Positions 1-6,018 are shown, numbered from the stretch's first letter. The stretch is 13,101 nt of DNA from Cytophagales bacterium (GCA_029262955.1 JAJCYL010000306.1:1-13101), one strand, 5' to 3'. Notes: a model not told the origin generated them from the letters alone. Made by a program: numbers and translations.

Positions 1-269
1 AATATGACTGGAATTAGATACAGGAGGTACTTCTTTGAGTACCATCCTCTTTTCGCCAAAAGGACATTTGCACCAATAGCTAATGCTAACACCCATTCTA
101 CTTTGTTCAGTGCACTGAACACCAACCTACCAATGCCTAATCCCAGGGAAAGAGTAATTCCGGGAGCCTGGAATTTGAGCCATGCCTCCAGGAAACTAAT
201 GGCGGAAACGAAGCCAATCCAAAGAAACACTGCCGCCACGATTACCGGATATTTAACCTGAGATGTCAT
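1..269 (-). CDS. Small multi-spanning membrane protein, 3' end outside window
   Basis: Reading leftward from the ATG at 269, an open frame runs to the window edge without a stop, so only the first 89 residues are present. The translation starts MTSQVKYPVIVAAVFLW and contains hydrophobic stretches at about residues 8-22, 33-46 and 60-72, separated by short polar loops (FLEAWLKFQAPG, FSALNKVEW), typical of a small integral membrane protein. I do not recognise a named family with certainty; it resembles small DUF4149-like membrane proteins. Its ATG overlaps the stop of the truncated hemoglobin gene (ATGA), so it is translated as the last visible gene of the Rrf2-led operon. A role in handling nitric oxide, oxygen or heme together with the hemoglobin is inferred from context only. 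Confidence 0.7.
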   Translation of the reverse strand, partial: MTSQVKYPVIVAAVFLWIGFVSAISFLEAWLKFQAPGITLSLGLGIGRLVFSALNKVEWVLALAIGANVLLAKRGWYSKKYLLYLIPVI

Positions 270-654
270 AGTATTGATGTTGAGTGGCTTTTTTTATAGT
301 ACTCCATTTTGTATTGAAACATTTCTGCCATTTTCCGGGCCCGCCATTTTGACTCCTCAGCTTTTTCACCTTCAAAATGCTCGTCGATAGTGGCATTAAA
401 AAGTGTTATCCATCTGTCGAAGTGCTCCTTCTGAACCGGGAGATTCGCGTGTGGTGCAAATGGGCTTCCATAATACGTATGCTCTTTGAGCAGTATGGTC
501 TGCCAAAACGATACATTTTTTCCAGGTGTTCAGGCCACCGGTTTTGTATCACCCCATTAAATATTCCTCCAAGCAATTGATCCTTCCGAACTTTTTGGTA
601 AAAGGAGTCAACCAACAGCGTAACATCTTCGATATTAAGAATTTCTTTAGTCAT
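266..654 (-). pseudogene. Group III truncated hemoglobin, one-base frameshift
   Basis: The first 50 residues (MTKEILNIEDVTLLVDSFYQ onward to KMYRF) are in one frame and the rest (from WQTILLKEHTYYGSPF to a TGA at 266-268) in the next. Restoring one base in the A4 run at 505-508 (T4 on the coding strand) joins them into a 129-residue protein of normal length for the family. The joined product shows the group III trHb signature: FY at about 18-19 (helix B), PFAPHANLP with the likely proximal His69, then HFDRWITLFNATI and a helix ending WRARKMAEMF. Such globins bind O2 and NO in the cytoplasm. The gene starts one base inside the stop of the preceding Ig-like gene and overlaps the next by four bases. 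Both halves look otherwise intact, so a homopolymer sequencing error is at least as likely as real inactivation. Confidence 0.85.
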
Positions 655-1028
655 TAGAAAAATGATTTATAAAGATCAGGGGTTAGGTACATGACAAAGT
701 AGAACATGGCAAAGCCTATGAATGAAATGAGCAAAGCCCAAACCCATGCCGGAATTGCCTTTGGAGTCTCCGAACCCTTAATAATAAATTGGTCATCAGT
801 TTCGCCTCCATACGCATTGATGGTTATCGGTACCTGAGTATCCACTACTTCGTGATCGGATAAATCAACCACTACTATCTCCGGACCATTTCTCACTTCA
901 AAAGGAATTTCTTTTGCCCCCTCAACTCCTTTGGAGGATTTTGCGACAATTCTGATAAAGTGCTTCCCGTCCGGTATTCTGGTCGTGTCTAGTACGAATT
1001 TAACCGGTGGATCAAACTCACAAATCAT
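654..1028 (-). CDS. Membrane-anchored Ig-like domain protein
   Basis: The product has 124 residues. Residues 1-85 are rich in beta-strand patterns (VKFVLDTTRIPDGKHFIRIVA, EIPFEVRNGPEIVVVDL, PITINAYG), like one or two Ig/FN3-type beta sandwiches. A single hydrophobic segment lies at about 93-116 (PAWVWALLISFIGFAMFYFV), followed by a short polar tail. No cysteine or heme motif other than one Cys near the start is present. No signal peptide precedes the domain, so either it is tail-anchored with the domain inside the cell or the annotated start is not the whole story. The ATG overlaps the Rrf2 stop (ATGA) and its TAA overlaps the hemoglobin ATG by one base, so it belongs to that operon. Function unknown; an accessory role in respiratory or NO-related membrane chemistry is inferred from neighbours. 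Confidence 0.75.
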   Translation of the reverse strand: MICEFDPPVKFVLDTTRIPDGKHFIRIVAKSSKGVEGAKEIPFEVRNGPEIVVVDLSDHEVVDTQVPITINAYGGETDDQFIIKGSETPKAIPAWVWALLISFIGFAMFYFVMYLTPDLYKSFF

Positions 1029-1459
1029 CGCCTCAAACAGGTCAAACCGACATCCAGGCTCGTGGCCAATTCTAAAACAGTGGTAGTTTGTAGCATTTTT
1101 TTCAAGTCATTACGGATTAAAGTAAACTTGTCATGTACCGGGCACGGCTGTTTGGCATTACATTCCTGCAGGCCCAGTCCACACCCTATGTAGATGGAAT
1201 CTCCGTCAATTGCATTGACTATTTCACTTAGTTTTATTGAATCAATTTTTTCTTTGTCAATTTCAAACCCACCGGTCGATCCTTTGGTGGACTTAACGAT
1301 CTGGTCTCTGGCTAACTGCTGTAGGATCTTGGCTGTGAACGCCTCAGGAGAATCTATCCCTCCGCTGATCTCTCTCAGGCTGACCCGTTCACCATTCAAA
1401 CTTCGCTGGGCAATGAACAAAGTCGCTCTAATCCCATATTCGCATGCCTTTGAAAACAT
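1025..1459 (-). CDS. Rrf2-family Fe-S type transcription regulator
   Basis: The 144-residue protein begins MFSKACEYGIRATLFIAQRS, the usual Rrf2 opening, followed by the winged helix (SLREISGGIDSPEAFTAKIL, then the wing STKGSTGGFEI at about 58-67). Cys93, Cys100 and Cys106 (C-x6-C-x5-C) sit where IscR and NsrR bind an iron-sulfur cluster, so sensing of NO, O2 or cluster status is likely. A longer reading frame upstream exists, but the ATG at 1459 matches the family N-terminus and lies just after a clear promoter. It is the first gene of an operon with the Ig-like protein, the truncated hemoglobin and a small membrane protein, all overlapping. By family logic it represses its own operon until the cluster is modified. 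Whether it is NsrR-like or IscR-like cannot be decided from sequence; the spacing of the first two Cys matches neither exactly. Confidence 0.9.
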   Translation of the reverse strand: MFSKACEYGIRATLFIAQRSLNGERVSLREISGGIDSPEAFTAKILQQLARDQIVKSTKGSTGGFEIDKEKIDSIKLSEIVNAIDGDSIYIGCGLGLQECNAKQPCPVHDKFTLIRNDLKKMLQTTTVLELATSLDVGLTCLRR

Positions 1460-1477
1460 CACTATTGATTTTAAGTA

Positions 1478-1517
1478 CAAATATAGGACGAGTTCTATCT
1501 CGGACAAATTTATCCGA
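1478..1517 (-). promoter_or_regulatory. Promoter and palindromic operator of the Rrf2 operon
   Basis: On the minus strand a TATATTTG box (1478-1485) matches the Bacteroidota -7 consensus TAnnTTTG, with a TTTG -33 element (1505-1508) 19 bases upstream. An 18-bp near-palindrome, TCGGACAAATTTATCCGA on the plus strand (1500-1517, all pairs matching except one symmetric C/A pair), covers the -33 element. The box lies 18 bases before the Rrf2 ATG. This placement fits a repressor site, and autoregulation by the Rrf2 protein is the obvious inference. Confidence 0.72.
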
Positions 1518-1555
1518 ATTAAATAATCATGCCTGAATTATAGATCGTAGTTATG

Positions 1556-1567
1556 GGAATCGATTCC
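1556..1567. repeat. 12-bp perfect palindrome between two genes
   Basis: GGAATCGATTCC lies between the stop of the eight-cysteine gene and the Rrf2 promoter. It is short and has no T-run behind it on either strand, so a terminator is unlikely; it may be a protein binding site or chance. Confidence 0.3.
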
Positions 1568-1578
1568 ATTTCAAAATA

Positions 1579-1866
1579 TTATTGGTACAGTTCGCAATTG
1601 AGAATAATTGAATCCTTAGATCTGAGATTACAGTAACTCCTGTGGTCACATGTACTACAAAGTCCCTTTATCTCCTCTTCGACTGGTTTGGGAGGTTCCT
1701 CAACGAGTTGTTTAATCACCGAACCGTTGAGATTAAAGGCTTCGTGTTCTTCACAAAATACTATGGGAGCTGTCGCAATTTTTTTGAAAACGCAATCAGA
1801 AGTATGTAAGCAGTTACTACATAGATCACTAATATTAATTGTTCCATTTTCTTTAAGGGTTATCAT
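1579..1866 (-). CDS. Eight-cysteine protein with two C-x2-C-x5-C-xn-C repeats
   Basis: The 95-residue protein carries two copies of the same cysteine pattern: Cys16, 19, 25, 38 (LCSNCLHTSDC then VFCEEHEAF) and Cys70, 73, 79, 91 (LCSTCDHRSYC then LNCELYQ). The spacing is C-x2-C-x5-C-x12-C and C-x2-C-x5-C-x11-C, so each half could bind one zinc ion or a Fe-S cluster. An acidic, proline-containing linker (VEEPPKPVEEEIKG) joins the halves. There is no signal peptide or membrane segment, so it is cytoplasmic. I do not know a characterised homologue. A near-consensus sigma-54 promoter starts 27 bases upstream, and the gene lies downstream of a sigma-54 activator and its kinase, which makes it a probable target of that pair. 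A redox or metal-related role is inferred only. Confidence 0.85.
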   Translation of the reverse strand: MITLKENGTINISDLCSNCLHTSDCVFKKIATAPIVFCEEHEAFNLNGSVIKQLVEEPPKPVEEEIKGLCSTCDHRSYCNLRSKDSIILNCELYQ

Positions 1867-1892
1867 AACTTATTGTCTTTGGTATTTGGATT

Positions 1893-1909
1893 GGCAAGGG
1901 GTGTGCCAA
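1893..1909 (-). promoter_or_regulatory. Sigma-54 (-24/-12) promoter of the eight-cysteine gene
   Basis: The minus strand reads TTGGCACACCCCTTGCC, to be compared with the sigma-54 consensus TGGCAC-N5-TTGC. The -24 GG (1907-1906) and -12 GC (1895-1894) have the exact ten-base spacing. Transcription would start near 1882, about 16 bases before the ATG at 1866. An NtrC-type activator is encoded directly upstream, which strengthens the call. Confidence 0.82.
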
Positions 1910-1940
1910 CAAAGAACGCTGGTGCATGATATACACATAA

Positions 1941-1963
1941 GTAACTGTTTGTAAGGTAGTTAC
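1941..1963. promoter_or_regulatory. Dyad GTAACT-N11-AGTTAC, candidate activator site
   Basis: Six-base inverted arms separated by 11 bases, centred about 70 bases upstream of the start predicted from the sigma-54 promoter. The spacing of two helical turns between arm centres suits a dimeric activator. Alternative: an accessory site for a DNA-bending protein, or chance. Confidence 0.4.
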
Positions 1964-2016
1964 GGTTATGATCTTGCTTAATCCAGTCAGGAAGAACAGG
2001 AATAATTCATTCAATA

Positions 2017-2035
2017 CCGGGTAATAATTACCCGG
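2017..2035. promoter_or_regulatory. Perfect 19-bp palindrome, candidate enhancer of the NtrC-type regulator
   Basis: CCGGGTAATAATTACCCGG has nine-base arms around one central base. It lies 25 bases past the stop of the sigma-54 activator gene and about 144 bases upstream of the predicted sigma-54 start point, the usual distance for an upstream activating sequence. As an RNA hairpin it would have an 8-bp stem with a TAA loop but no T-run follows in the minus direction, so a terminator is the weaker reading. Confidence 0.5.
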
Positions 2036-2060
2036 CTGGAGAGAAATGTACCGGAGGGGT

Positions 2061-3377
2061 CTATTTGATCTTTTCTCGTAATGTTTTGCGGTCAATGCCT
2101 AGAATCTCAGCCGCCTTCGTCTTATTGTTACCCGAAGCAGCCAATACTCTTTCAATGTGTTGCTTTTCGATTTCCTCCAGGGTCAGCATTGGAGCAGTTT
2201 TCGATTTGACGGGCGAACTCATTTTCATGTGAGGTGGAATGTCGGAAATATCAACATTGATGTCATTCATGATCACCAAACGTTGAATAAAATTTTCAAG
2301 TTCACGAATATTACCCGGCCAGGAGTATTCCTGTAGGATGGAAATTGTACGCTTCGGAAATTTAAGTGACGGCTTACCGGATTCTTTGCTGTACCGGTCA
2401 TTGAAAAATTCCAATAGCAATGGAATATCCTCTTTTCTTTCTCGTAATGGAGGGATATTGATTGTAACGACATTTATGCGATAGTAAAGATCTTCCCTGA
2501 AGGTCTCCTTTTGGATCATTTCAGCCATATCTGCGTTGGAAGCTGAAATTATCCTGACATCTATTTTTTGTGATTTTGTCGCTCCCAACATGGTTACTTC
2601 CTTTTCCTGAATGGCTCTCAAAAGCTTTGCCTGGACGTTGAGCGACGCGTTACTGATTTCATCAAGAAATAGAGTGCCTCCGTCAGCCACCTGAAAAAAT
2701 CCGGCCCGGGTTGTTGATGCGCCGGTGAATGCCCCTTTGAGATGTCCGAACAATTCACTTTCCAAAAGCTGTTCAGGAATAGCCCCACAATTAACAGGTA
2801 CAAACGGTGCAGATGAATTAATGCCATTATAATGAATCGCCCTGGCCACCATTTCCTTACCCGTCCCGCTTTCACCAGTTACCAGGACGGATGCTTTATT
2901 GTTTTTAATTCTACCAATAGTCCTGAAAAGGTTTTGCATAATGGGTGAAATACCAATGATGTCATGAAAGGATTCTATAGGTGCATCCGGCTTATGTGCT
3001 TCAGGTTCCTGTTTACCAAAAACATTCTCCAGAGCTTCCCGAAGCTCTTCAAAAGTGAAAGGTTTGATTAGATATTCCAGCGCTCCCATTTTCATTACCT
3101 CAACGGCATCATTGATATTTGGAAAACCAGTAATCACCAATACAGGTATTTGAGGATAATGCTGAGACATATATTTGATTAGCTGCATGCCACCGATCTC
3201 TGGCATATTGAGATCGGTTATTACTAACTCAACATGGCTGTTTTCTATAACCTCAATAGCATCGACGACATTGTCCGAAACAAACGGGTTTAATCCGATC
3301 TCACCCAACATCCTGCGTACAATTTCCAGCATATCATGAGAATCGTCAACTACCAGCACCGAATGTTTGTTGTCCAT
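2061..3377 (-). CDS. NtrC-family sigma-54-dependent response regulator
   Basis: The 438-residue protein has all three modules. The receiver domain (about 5-120) has the acidic pair Asp11-Asp12, phosphoacceptor Asp55 (LVITDLNMPE), Thr83 and Lys105. The AAA+ domain (about 138-375) has Walker A GESGTGKE at 168-175, the sigma-54 contact loop GAFTGA at 215-220, Walker B GGTLFLDE at 233-240 and the sensor II GNIREL at 355-360. The Fis-type helix-turn-helix (about 400-438) ends TKAAEILGIDRKTLREKIK. It uses ATP to remodel sigma-54 RNA polymerase at -24/-12 promoters when phosphorylated. The kinase gene ends two bases upstream, so both are cotranscribed and are a cognate pair. The nearby sigma-54 promoter before the eight-cysteine gene is the probable target. 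The signal is unknown. Confidence 0.96.
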   Translation of the reverse strand: MDNKHSVLVVDDSHDMLEIVRRMLGEIGLNPFVSDNVVDAIEVIENSHVELVITDLNMPEIGGMQLIKYMSQHYPQIPVLVITGFPNINDAVEVMKMGALEYLIKPFTFEELREALENVFGKQEPEAHKPDAPIESFHDIIGISPIMQNLFRTIGRIKNNKASVLVTGESGTGKEMVARAIHYNGINSSAPFVPVNCGAIPEQLLESELFGHLKGAFTGASTTRAGFFQVADGGTLFLDEISNASLNVQAKLLRAIQEKEVTMLGATKSQKIDVRIISASNADMAEMIQKETFREDLYYRINVVTINIPPLRERKEDIPLLLEFFNDRYSKESGKPSLKFPKRTISILQEYSWPGNIRELENFIQRLVIMNDINVDISDIPPHMKMSSPVKSKTAPMLTLEEIEKQHIERVLAASGNNKTKAAEILGIDRKTLREKIK

Positions 3378-3379
3378 TG

Positions 3380-4474
3380 TTACTTCACTCCCTTTAACTT
3401 AATAATAAATTCTGTTCCCTGCCCAAGCCTGGAGCTGACCTGAATCTCTCCACCATGATTTTGAATTATCCCGTGAACAACTGCGAGCCCAAGCCCCATA
3501 CCCTCCCCTGTTAGTCTTGTAGTAAAGAAAGGTTCAAAAATTTTGGTAAGATTCTGTTCTTCTATGCCGACACCAGTATCGTTGACAATTAGTACAATTC
3601 TCCCCTTTTCCTGTTTTGTTTCAATGATGATCTTTCCACCTTTTGGCATGGCTTTGATCGCATTTAATACGAGGTTGAATAAAACCTGCGAAAACTGAAC
3701 CGGATCAATTCTTACCTCAGGGATGTTTTCGTTAAGTTTTAGGATAACTTTAACATTGTTTTCCCGGAGTTGTATTTTAAGTAATTCTGTACTCTCTTTA
3801 ATGAGGTCATTGATGCTTGAAGTCTTAAACTTTGTGGGCATCTCGCAGGAAAAAAACATTAACTTCTTCACAATTTCCCTGGCATGTTTCGCTGAATTTA
3901 TGATCTTCAACAGGTCATTCCGTTGACTTCTATCCGATGCGGTATTAGACAACAACTGGGCAAAACCCAGGATATTTCCCAGAGGTGTATTCAATTCATG
4001 AGCAATGCCAGCGGTGAGTTCACCCAGGACGTTAAGTTTATCAGTATGGCGCAACCTGCTTTCGATGAGCTTTTCCTTTTCACGTTGCTCATGAATTTCT
4101 ACAATGGCCGCTATCTCTGTAGCAATTTGTGTCAGTAGCTTCTTTTCTTCATTGAGGAAAAGACTTTTAACCTTCGGAAGTTTTACTTTCTTGTAGAAGA
4201 CAGTGAGTTTACCCCTTTTTTTACCCGCTATTAGTAGAGGCGACTGCTGGTGGTATTCGGTGACATTTGTATTACCTATGAAAAGGTCGTCAAGCTGGAT
4301 ACAGACGTCCATTTTTTCGGGATATTGCCATCCTTTTGGAATCACCGTAATAATCTTCGACAGGATACTATTCAGCGAACCTATATTTTGTTGAGCAATC
4401 TTAGTAATCTCATATAAGCAGGAAAGCTCCTTCACTCTTTCCTCCAGAGTTCTCGATAGACTTAATTGGCTCAT
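3380..4474 (-). CDS. Soluble sensor histidine kinase, NtrB-like, GAF-type input
   Basis: The 364-residue protein has no membrane segment. Residues 1-130 form a GAF-like input region (heptad-like start, then GKLTVFYKKVKLPKVKSLFL and a helix LNEEKKLLTQIATEIAAIVE). The HisKA domain carries the phosphorylated His159 in GIAHELNTPLGNILGFAQLL. The ATPase domain has the N box around Asn267 and Asn271, NDTGVGI at 298-304, FEPFF at 313-317 and GEGMGLGL at 323-330. It should autophosphorylate and pass phosphate to the sigma-54 activator encoded two bases downstream. The input domain has one cysteine (Cys58) and no recognisable heme or Fe-S motif, so the stimulus cannot be named; being cytoplasmic it senses an internal signal. 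The kinase gene diverges from the thioredoxin-like gene across 134 bases. Confidence 0.95.
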   Translation of the reverse strand: MSQLSLSRTLEERVKELSCLYEITKIAQQNIGSLNSILSKIITVIPKGWQYPEKMDVCIQLDDLFIGNTNVTEYHQQSPLLIAGKKRGKLTVFYKKVKLPKVKSLFLNEEKKLLTQIATEIAAIVEIHEQREKEKLIESRLRHTDKLNVLGELTAGIAHELNTPLGNILGFAQLLSNTASDRSQRNDLLKIINSAKHAREIVKKLMFFSCEMPTKFKTSSINDLIKESTELLKIQLRENNVKVILKLNENIPEVRIDPVQFSQVLFNLVLNAIKAMPKGGKIIIETKQEKGRIVLIVNDTGVGIEEQNLTKIFEPFFTTRLTGEGMGLGLAVVHGIIQNHGGEIQVSSRLGQGTEFIIKLKGVK

Positions 4475-4545
4475 AGCGAAAAATTAGGGCGGGTAATTCT
4501 TCCCCAATTAACATTTTTTATGGCTAAAATAATAATGATTTTTAT

Positions 4546-4570
4546 TAGTAAGGATTCCTTACTATATTTG
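4546..4570 (+). promoter_or_regulatory. Promoter with 19-bp perfect palindrome before the thioredoxin-like gene
   Basis: TAGTAAGGATTCCTTACTA (4546-4564) is a perfect palindrome with nine-base arms. It overlaps a TATATTTG -7 box at 4563-4570, which lies 38 bases before the ATG at 4609. A bound repressor would block the promoter. Related TTAGGA-N-TCCTAA sites lie before the next gene and before the MarR gene, so this is likely the strongest member of a three-site operator set. Confidence 0.72.
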
Positions 4571-4608
4571 TTGTGTTAAATCATTACAAACCTTAAAAAA
4601 TTAAAAAA

Positions 4609-4839
4609 ATGAGTAAATCAATTTTTTATCATGCAGGATGTCCTGTCTGTGTCAGTGCAGAAGAAGATATCATTAATCTTATTGGAGCTTCCAAAGTTGA
4701 AGTGGTTCATCTCGGTGAAAAGAAAACGAGAATCCCTGAAGCTGAAAAGGCAGGCGTAAAGTCAGTACCAGCTTTGGTAACTCCAAATGGCAATGCTTTA
4801 CACATCAATTTCGGAGCCTCTATTGAGGACATCAAGTAA
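4609..4839 (+). CDS. Small thioredoxin/glutaredoxin-like protein, CPVC active site
   Basis: The 76-residue protein starts MSKSIFYHAGCPVC, a strand followed by a redox CxxC (Cys11, Cys14), and has the SVPAL cis-proline loop at 52-56 (Pro54), so it has the compact glutaredoxin-like thioredoxin fold. It should be a cytoplasmic thiol-disulfide carrier. There is no signal peptide. It is the first gene after a promoter overlapped by a 19-bp palindrome and is followed 42 bases later by a secreted protein of unknown function, with a terminator after both, so the two are probably cotranscribed. Its partner is not evident; a link to the cysteine-bearing MarR regulator 1.2 kb downstream is inferred from shared operator-like sites. 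Confidence 0.88.
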   Translation: MSKSIFYHAGCPVCVSAEEDIINLIGASKVEVVHLGEKKTRIPEAEKAGVKSVPALVTPNGNALHINFGASIEDIK

Positions 4840-4858
4840 ATTTTTTTCTTAAATATTG

Positions 4859-4871
4859 TTAGGACTCCTAA
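4859..4871 (+). promoter_or_regulatory. Operator-like palindrome TTAGGACTCCTAA
   Basis: Perfect six-base arms around one base, located 10 bases before the ATG of the secreted protein gene and inside the gap after the thioredoxin-like gene. With the following TTTA it matches the site before the MarR gene at 15 of 17 positions. Only a poor -7-like TAATTTAT overlaps it, so it may be an internal operator rather than mark a strong promoter. Confidence 0.55.
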
Positions 4872-4881
4872 TTTATAAATT

Positions 4882-5586
4882 ATGAAGATGTTTGTTTCAT
4901 TCCTACTAACAGCTATAGCAGCTATAGGTGTCAATGCCCAAAACCCTGATTTTAAAATCAAGAAAACTACTGTCGTATTCGACTCTAAATTGGATCAGTA
5001 TATATTCGAAATAAGTGTTCAGGGAACGGCTGGTAACACCACTCCTAAACCTGCGGGCCAACTTAACGGGGCACCAGTGCTAGGATACGTTTTTCCAACA
5101 ACCCTGAAGTCTGGGCACGTTGGCTTTGGTGATACACCCGGTATAGTTGCATTGGCGCTAACCTCACACCCTGATTTTGACGATACCCCACTTTGGGATG
5201 AAAACTGGGATGCGATTTACGACAATGATGGCATTGTCTGGCATTCCCATTGGGTGATTTTAGTTGAGGATAAACGTATTGCAGGTGGTCTATCTGTAAA
5301 ACAGTTTGAGAAAGGTGACACTTCTGTTATTCTTCCTCCTACCAATCCTGGTATGCCCATGTATATGGATTCTCCGGGGTTTCCGGTAATCACCTCAGGC
5401 AATTCTATAAGAGTGGTTGTACCGGGATTTAGAATCAGAACCGAGGAGAGTTTCCAGTTTGATGGCGTTACCGCATATATGAAGGTGAACACTGAAGACA
5501 CTACCAAACCAATGCTTGGGGTGTATGAAGTCTATAGTGTTTCATCAGGAGACCTGACCCTCCCTTATACTGCGAAAAGAAAGTAA
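4882..5586 (+). CDS. Secreted protein of unknown function
   Basis: The 234-residue product has a clear signal peptide (MKMFVSFLLTAIAAIGVNAQ, cleavage likely after NAQ), so it acts in the periplasm or outside. The mature part is acidic, with many beta-strand-like stretches and no further membrane segment. A histidine/tryptophan-rich motif WHSHWV at about 115-120, preceded by several Asp/Glu (LWDENWDAIYDNDG), could bind a metal. It contains no cysteine in the mature part. I do not recognise a named family. It follows the thioredoxin-like gene by 42 bases with an operator-like palindrome in between and ends just before a strong terminator. The predicted mature size is about 215 residues. Confidence 0.85.
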   Translation: MKMFVSFLLTAIAAIGVNAQNPDFKIKKTTVVFDSKLDQYIFEISVQGTAGNTTPKPAGQLNGAPVLGYVFPTTLKSGHVGFGDTPGIVALALTSHPDFDDTPLWDENWDAIYDNDGIVWHSHWVILVEDKRIAGGLSVKQFEKGDTSVILPPTNPGMPMYMDSPGFPVITSGNSIRVVVPGFRIRTEESFQFDGVTAYMKVNTEDTTKPMLGVYEVYSVSSGDLTLPYTAKRK

Positions 5587-5594
5587 TTCATGTC

Positions 5595-5634
5595 GGGAAA
5601 TCAGCTATAAGATGGCTGATTTCCCATTTACTTT
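5595..5634 (+). terminator. Rho-independent terminator after the secreted protein gene
   Basis: GGGAAATCAGC (5595-5605) and GCTGATTTCCC (5615-5625) form a perfect 11-bp stem with a 9-base loop, followed by the T-rich ATTTACTTT. It begins eight bases after the stop codon and closes the thioredoxin-like/secreted protein unit, so the DUF2024 gene downstream needs its own promoter or readthrough. Confidence 0.85.
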
Positions 5635-5683
5635 GGACTAATAGAACATTGTCAATTATTATAGGAATAAAACGAAATAAAAA

Positions 5684-5947
5684 ATGAAAGTAGCAGTTTG
5701 GGATACCTATTCCACCAATAAAAAAGGAGAAATTATGCATTTCGACATTCTTGTACCCGAGGAGGTAACCGATACCGAAACAATTTACGGATTTGGGAAA
5801 GAATATCTGCAATCAAAAGGGCAGAATAATGTCATTCTTAGTTCCAGGGAGTGTCAGTTCTGTCATGTTGAACAACTCAGACCAGACTGGGAATTAGATA
5901 TCCAGGACAAGGGATATTTTATTATTGAAATGCAGGGTTGTAATTAG
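5684..5947 (+). CDS. DUF2024 family protein
   Basis: The 87-residue protein matches the DUF2024 pattern over its whole length: MKVAVWDTY at the start, MHFDILVP at 18-25, FGKEYLQSKGQ, the CQFCHVE motif (Cys57, Cys60, His61) and GYFIIEMQGCN at the end (Cys86). The family is small, cytoplasmic and of unknown biochemical role; the conserved CxxCH and terminal Cys could bind a metal or be redox active. It lies between a terminator and the MarR regulator, in the same direction, 71 bases before it. A single TAGGA half site (5662-5666) lies in its upstream region. Membership of the MarR regulon is inferred from location. Confidence 0.9.
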   Translation: MKVAVWDTYSTNKKGEIMHFDILVPEEVTDTETIYGFGKEYLQSKGQNNVILSSRECQFCHVEQLRPDWELDIQDKGYFIIEMQGCN

Positions 5948-5963
5948 GCTTTTCATCTAATGG

Positions 5964-5994
5964 TTAGGATTACTAATTTAGTTGATAGGATTAA
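5964..5994 (+). promoter_or_regulatory. Operator-like site before the MarR gene
   Basis: TTAGGATTACTAA (5964-5976) is the TTAGGA-N-TCCTAA palindrome with one mismatch. A second TAGGA half site starts at 5986, 21 bases (two helical turns) after the first. A -7-like TAATTTAG (5974-5981) overlaps the site. The MarR ATG follows at 6019. The arrangement fits autoregulation. Confidence 0.55.
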
Positions 5995-6018
5995 ATCATA
6001 ATAGACTAATTTAATTAC

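Noticed and set aside
505..508. Programmed -1 frameshift in the hemoglobin gene
   Set aside because: The CGT-TTT context allows slippage of only one of the two tRNAs, there is no stimulatory structure in view and globins are not known to use frameshifting; a homopolymer indel is simpler.
1853..2095. 80-residue minus-strand frame over the region between the sigma-54 activator and the eight-cysteine gene
   Set aside because: It overlaps the ends of both genes and the sigma-54 promoter, and its composition is not protein-like.
2310..2318. Exact ATTACCCGG match to half of the 19-bp palindrome inside the activator gene
   Set aside because: It encodes the conserved WPGNIREL motif of sigma-54 activators, so the match is explained by coding.
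5113..5130. GGCACG-containing stretch inside the secreted protein gene resembling a sigma-54 -24 box
   Set aside because: No GC element at the required spacing, and it lies within a coding region.
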